From NCBI GenBank assembly GCA_030835125.1, contig JAUQWM010000005.1, positions 1 to 64,000 of the forward strand: DNA of 64,000 nucleotides, in the 5' to 3' direction. Of the stretch, positions 61,452 through 64,000 are shown one piece after another. Under the pieces are notes generated by a model. That model was given only the letters and a program-made list of their open reading frames with translations. It did not search any database and was not told where the DNA came from. Numbering within the stretch: the first letter of the stretch is position 1; each line of letters starts with the position of its first letter. Made by a program: the position numbers and the translations under genes. The stretch is from Gemmatimonadaceae bacterium (GTDB lineage Bacteria > Gemmatimonadota > Gemmatimonadetes > Gemmatimonadales > Gemmatimonadaceae).

Positions 61452-61862
61452 TCAGCGACGTTTCGCGGCCTTCGCGCGGGCGCCGGGCTTCACCGGCGCA
61501 GCTTCTTCGGCAGCACGGAGCACGCGCTTCGGAGCGATCATCCGCCAACCGTCGCGCAACAACTCCGCGACCTCACCCCAATCCGGAGACTTGTCCAGGT
61601 ACACCCCCACCCAACCGCTCGGCCCGACATAGGGCGGCTTGAAGAAGCGACCGGGCTGCGTGCGGATCATCAGCGCCTGGTTCTCCTTGTCGGCCTTGAT
61701 CCAGACCGAATCCCTACCGCCGCCATGATGGTTCGATGCATGGGCGTACATCGCGAACAGCTTGCCCTTCACGCGGAACGTAGGCTCGCCCCAGGCCTCG
61801 ACTTCATGCGCCTCGGGCAGTGCGAGGCAGAGCTTGCGGAGACGCGGCAGCGGTGACGGCAT
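61452..61862 (-). CDS. MmcQ/YjbR family protein
   Basis: A 136-residue cytoplasmic protein of the MmcQ/YjbR (DUF419) family. It matches from LRKLCLALPEAHEVEAWGEPTFRVKGKLFAMY through DSVWIKADKENQALMI to the GWVGVYLDKSPDWGEVAELLRDGWRMIAPKR motif. The fold resembles a DNA-binding or CyaY-like domain, and the molecular role is unknown. A basic tail (KPGARAKAAKRR) follows. The start at 61862 is ATG; a TTG at 61883 is the alternative. Confidence 0.87.
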   Translation of the reverse strand: MPSPLPRLRKLCLALPEAHEVEAWGEPTFRVKGKLFAMYAHASNHHGGGRDSVWIKADKENQALMIRTQPGRFFKPPYVGPSGWVGVYLDKSPDWGEVAELLRDGWRMIAPKRVLRAAEEAAPVKPGARAKAAKRR

Positions 61863-61900
61863 GGGGAGGGAGCGCCAGTGCAAGGCGCAAGGGATGGTGG

Positions 61901-62101
61901 TCAGTCGGGTTTCTGGCGCGCGAAGGGACCCTGACTCTTGAGCATGTACCGCAGGGCGACTACGACCAGGCCGCCGGTCAGGGCACCGCGGACGCCGGCT
62001 GGAAGTCCCAGCCAGGCGCCTACCGCGCCAACCACCACGCCAACCACGATCCCCACGGCTATGCCGCCGAGGACCACGCGCTGCAGGTTGCTGAGGGCCA
62101 T
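61901..62101 (-). CDS. Small two-helix membrane protein
   Basis: A 66-residue protein with two Gly/Val-rich hydrophobic segments (about residues 9-33 and 37-52) and a basic tail. GGAG five bases before the ATG supports the call. No family is recognised. It lies between the propeller-like gene and the MmcQ gene, all on the same strand. Confidence 0.6.
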   Translation of the reverse strand: MALSNLQRVVLGGIAVGIVVGVVVGAVGAWLGLPAGVRGALTGGLVVVALRYMLKSQGPFARQKPD

Positions 62102-62247
62102 GCGGACTCCGGCTTCGAATGCCGGAGTATGGAGTTCAGGTCAACCGGTTGCCACCCCTGCTATCGCACCGGACGCGCGCGACCGCAAAGCGGGCGCATC
62201 AGGCCGGAGCAGTGGCACCGTGGTGCCGCTACCCCGGCGGCCCGCAC

Positions 62248-63579
62248 TCACCGCAACCTGGCTCGCTCGATCCGCGCATTTCCCTCGGCGTCACGCACCG
62301 CCAGGAAGACGTCACCGTTCTGCCCGAAGCCGACCAGTACCCGCCCCTCCGGCAACTGCACGCGATCGATGACCTGCCCCTGCTTGTTGATGACGAAATA
62401 GATGGAACCCGAATTCCCCACCGGGCTGGTCGTGCGCACCCAGAGGTTTCCGGCGAGGTCCCCGCGCGAGGATCCGCTCGTGAAGGGCGGCCGATAGTCG
62501 GGCAACTGGTCCGCCGAGACCATGTTGATCGGCGGCAGCTCTATTCGTGTGGCGGCGCCCGGGGCTCCGCCGCCGCGCGCCGGTGGTCCGCCGCCACGCG
62601 CGGCACCTTCGGCACCCATCCGGAAAATCATCTCCGGCGCCGCGCCGCCGCCGCCGGCGGGATTCACTGCGATCGGTCCGCCGCCCGCCAGGCGCGCCTG
62701 CGCCATCTCCCGCTGCTTTTCCAGTTCCTGTCGCGCCGAATCGAGCAGGGCCGCCTTGCCGTCGTCGTCGAGCCGCTGCCATTCGTACGGCAGCTTGCCT
62801 GACGAGGTGCGTGACCCGTCCGGGTTGATCCAGTCGATCGAGTAGTCCGCGCCGCGCACGAGCGCAATCGTGCCGTCGGAGAGGAGCGCCCAGTCATCGA
62901 CCGTCGGGATCGGGTTGATCGTCGAGGTCATCGAGAACCCGCCACTGGCCGTCTGGGTGACGGTGATGTTCGGCCGGTTGATCTTGTAGAAGCCGGCCGT
63001 ATCGAGCGTGCGCGACGCGAGGTCGAACCGGACGATCGCCATGGAGTCGGGAAACTCCGGCATGACCGGGCCGCCGCCACTGCCGCGCGGGGCCGCCATG
63101 CGCAACGCCGGTGTGGCCCGGTACACGAGTTTCCCCCTGGCGTCGAATCCGGGGAACCCGTTAGGCCCGCCGATCAGGTTGTTCACATCCTGCGGCCGCG
63201 GAGCCGACATCACCCGGGTGATCGCGCCGGCCGGGTCGATGACCAGCATGGACATCGAGGCGGGGTCGACGAAGAGCGCCGAATCGCCCCGATACTGCAG
63301 CAACCCGCCGGCCCGGTTGCCGTACGCGTTCGCCGTGCTGCTGGTCGAGTCGGCGACGACGGTGACCTGGGAGAACGTCGAGTCGAGCAGCAGGACCCGT
63401 CGCTTGAGGATGTCGTTGACGAGCACCCTGCCACCCGGCAGGGCAATCGCCGTCGCGACGCCGCCCATGACCTCCGTCGAACGCGCCACCGTGGCCCCGA
63501 TGGGCCTCACCGGCGGCAACGACTGGCCGAAGACGGGCATCGCACCGACCACCAAAGCAAGAAGGATGTACCTACGCAT
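62248..63579 (-). CDS. Secreted beta-propeller-like protein
   Basis: A 443-residue exported protein with Sec signal ending GAMPVFGQ. Repeated strand patterns (GGRVLVNDILKRRVLLLDSTFSQV; MSMLVIDPAGAITRVMS; GNLWVRTTSPVGNSGSIYFVINKQGQVIDRVQLPEG) suggest a six- or seven-bladed propeller of the NHL/6-bladed type. A Gly/Ala/Arg-rich insert (about residues 300-345) resembles those in other exported proteins here. Function unknown. AGAGG lies before the ATG at 63579; the frame is open further upstream only because a heptamer repeat is translated as SAECRVQ units. Confidence 0.77.
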   Translation of the reverse strand: MRRYILLALVVGAMPVFGQSLPPVRPIGATVARSTEVMGGVATAIALPGGRVLVNDILKRRVLLLDSTFSQVTVVADSTSSTANAYGNRAGGLLQYRGDSALFVDPASMSMLVIDPAGAITRVMSAPRPQDVNNLIGGPNGFPGFDARGKLVYRATPALRMAAPRGSGGGPVMPEFPDSMAIVRFDLASRTLDTAGFYKINRPNITVTQTASGGFSMTSTINPIPTVDDWALLSDGTIALVRGADYSIDWINPDGSRTSSGKLPYEWQRLDDDGKAALLDSARQELEKQREMAQARLAGGGPIAVNPAGGGGAAPEMIFRMGAEGAARGGGPPARGGGAPGAATRIELPPINMVSADQLPDYRPPFTSGSSRGDLAGNLWVRTTSPVGNSGSIYFVINKQGQVIDRVQLPEGRVLVGFGQNGDVFLAVRDAEGNARIERARLR

Positions 63580-63589
63580 GGTTCCTCTG

Positions 63590-63704
63590 TCGTGACTCGT
63601 GAAATCTGCAATCCGCACTCTGCACTCTGCACTCTGCACTCTGCACTCTGCACTCTGCACTCTGCACTCTGCACTCTGCACTCTGCACTCTGCACTCTGC
63701 ACTT
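63590..63704. repeat. Heptamer tract, twelve GCACTCT copies with graded variants
   Basis: Twelve perfect gcactct units (63615-63698) are preceded by cgtgact, cgtgaaa, tctgcaa and tccgcac in the same 7-base phase. The tract fills the gap between the propeller gene (start 63579) and the next minus-strand gene (stop 63706). Confidence 0.95.
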
Positions 63705-63705
63705 T

Positions 63706-64000
63706 CTACCTCACAATCACCGTCGCCCCGCCTCCGCCCACCATCCCCGGCACGAACTCGCCGCCGCCCGGGAACCCGAACGGTGCGCTCGCGCCCTGCG
63801 TCCCCGACCGGATCATGGCCAGGTAGCGCGGATCGAGATAGCTCGCGATGAACGTCGGCAGCTTGCGCAGCTGGTCCTGCGTGAGGAGCTGCTTGATCAC
63901 CGGGGACAGCCGGAGCAGCAGGTCCACCGATGCCTTGCGGGCATTCACGTAGCGATCCTGCACGTTGCGCTTGTCGTACGTATCCGGCAGCGCCGCCCAT
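63706..64000 (-). CDS. C-terminal fragment of a protein that continues past the window
   Basis: The last about 97 residues of a minus-strand gene whose start is beyond 64000. The visible part reads RNVQDRYVNARKASVDLL, then LLTQDQLRKLPTFIASYLDPR and a Gly/Phe-rich end (GFPGGGEFVPGMVGGGGATVIVR). The helical part and the glycine tail resemble ends of exported proteins in this phylum. No family can be assigned. Its stop codon is two bases from the heptamer tract. Confidence 0.6.
   Translation of the reverse strand, partial: WAALPDTYDKRNVQDRYVNARKASVDLLLRLSPVIKQLLTQDQLRKLPTFIASYLDPRYLAMIRSGTQGASAPFGFPGGGEFVPGMVGGGGATVIVR

Noticed and set aside
63580-63702. N-terminal extension of the propeller-like protein with SAECRVQ peptide repeats
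   Set aside because: The frame is open only because a 7-base unit repeats every 21 bases. The signal peptide and ribosome-binding site mark the start at 63579.
63590-63704. CRISPR array
   Set aside because: The repeats are contiguous 7-base units with no spacers and there are no cas genes in the window.

Overview
The window looks like a chromosome segment of a high-GC, Gram-negative, heterotrophic bacterium, most likely a member of the Gemmatimonadota. This is an inference. It rests on the overall composition (one ordinary line, 41041-41100, counts 73% G+C), many lipoproteins and Tat- or Sec-exported enzymes, an outer-membrane porin, a PadR regulator coupled to an 'ADOP'-type permease, a reaction-centre-type cytochrome c, a Hanks-type kinase, and Gly/Arg-rich inserts in exported proteins. 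I see no rRNA, tRNA, CRISPR array, insertion sequence or prophage.

Layout. 0-18 kb: exported hydrolases and small genes (metallo-beta-lactamase-fold protein, GNAT acetyltransferase, S9 peptidase, amidohydrolase lipoprotein, DUF4342 protein, GH20 hexosaminidase, DUF1015 protein, serine hydrolase), then a Ser/Thr kinase fused to an alpha/beta hydrolase, then a coupled HEAT-like / HD-GYP pair. 18-33 kb: an amidohydrolase, then a long minus-strand Kdp potassium-uptake locus. In transcription order this is kdpE, a KdpD-C-like histidine kinase, a small membrane protein, kdpF, kdpA, kdpB, kdpC, a porin, an exported alpha/beta hydrolase, a KdpD N-terminal half, a degenerate histidine kinase and a cyclophilin; many of these genes overlap by 1-4 bases. 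33-48 kb: di-haem cytochrome c, Tat-exported sugar isomerase-like protein, a 1015-residue kinase/M23/aminotransferase fusion, PP2C phosphatase, PadR plus ABC permease, two MacB/FtsX-type permeases, a GH26 lipoprotein and a DUF2207 membrane protein. 48-57.8 kb: secreted Ig-like lipoprotein, TPR proteins, a cold-shock protein with clear terminators, NTF2-like protein, and a pair of M16 peptidases (one active, one without the zinc site). 57.8-60.8 kb: a visibly lower-GC island (52% in 58921-58980) with a subtilisin-like lipoprotein and a small lipoprotein, abutting a truncated saccharopine-dehydrogenase-type gene. 61-64 kb: MmcQ/YjbR protein, a small membrane protein, a secreted propeller-like protein and the C-terminal end of a gene that runs off the window.

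The most unusual structure is not a gene. At least fourteen short tracts at gene ends are built from tandem heptanucleotides (or 14-mers made of two heptamers), with a different heptamer at different places. Several form long inverted repeats exactly between the stop codons of convergent genes, and one copy lies inside a coding sequence. A second signal is a dispersed word, CGTTAGG, which inside genes is nearly always read as TTA-GGY or CCT-AAC. Both are described in the findings.
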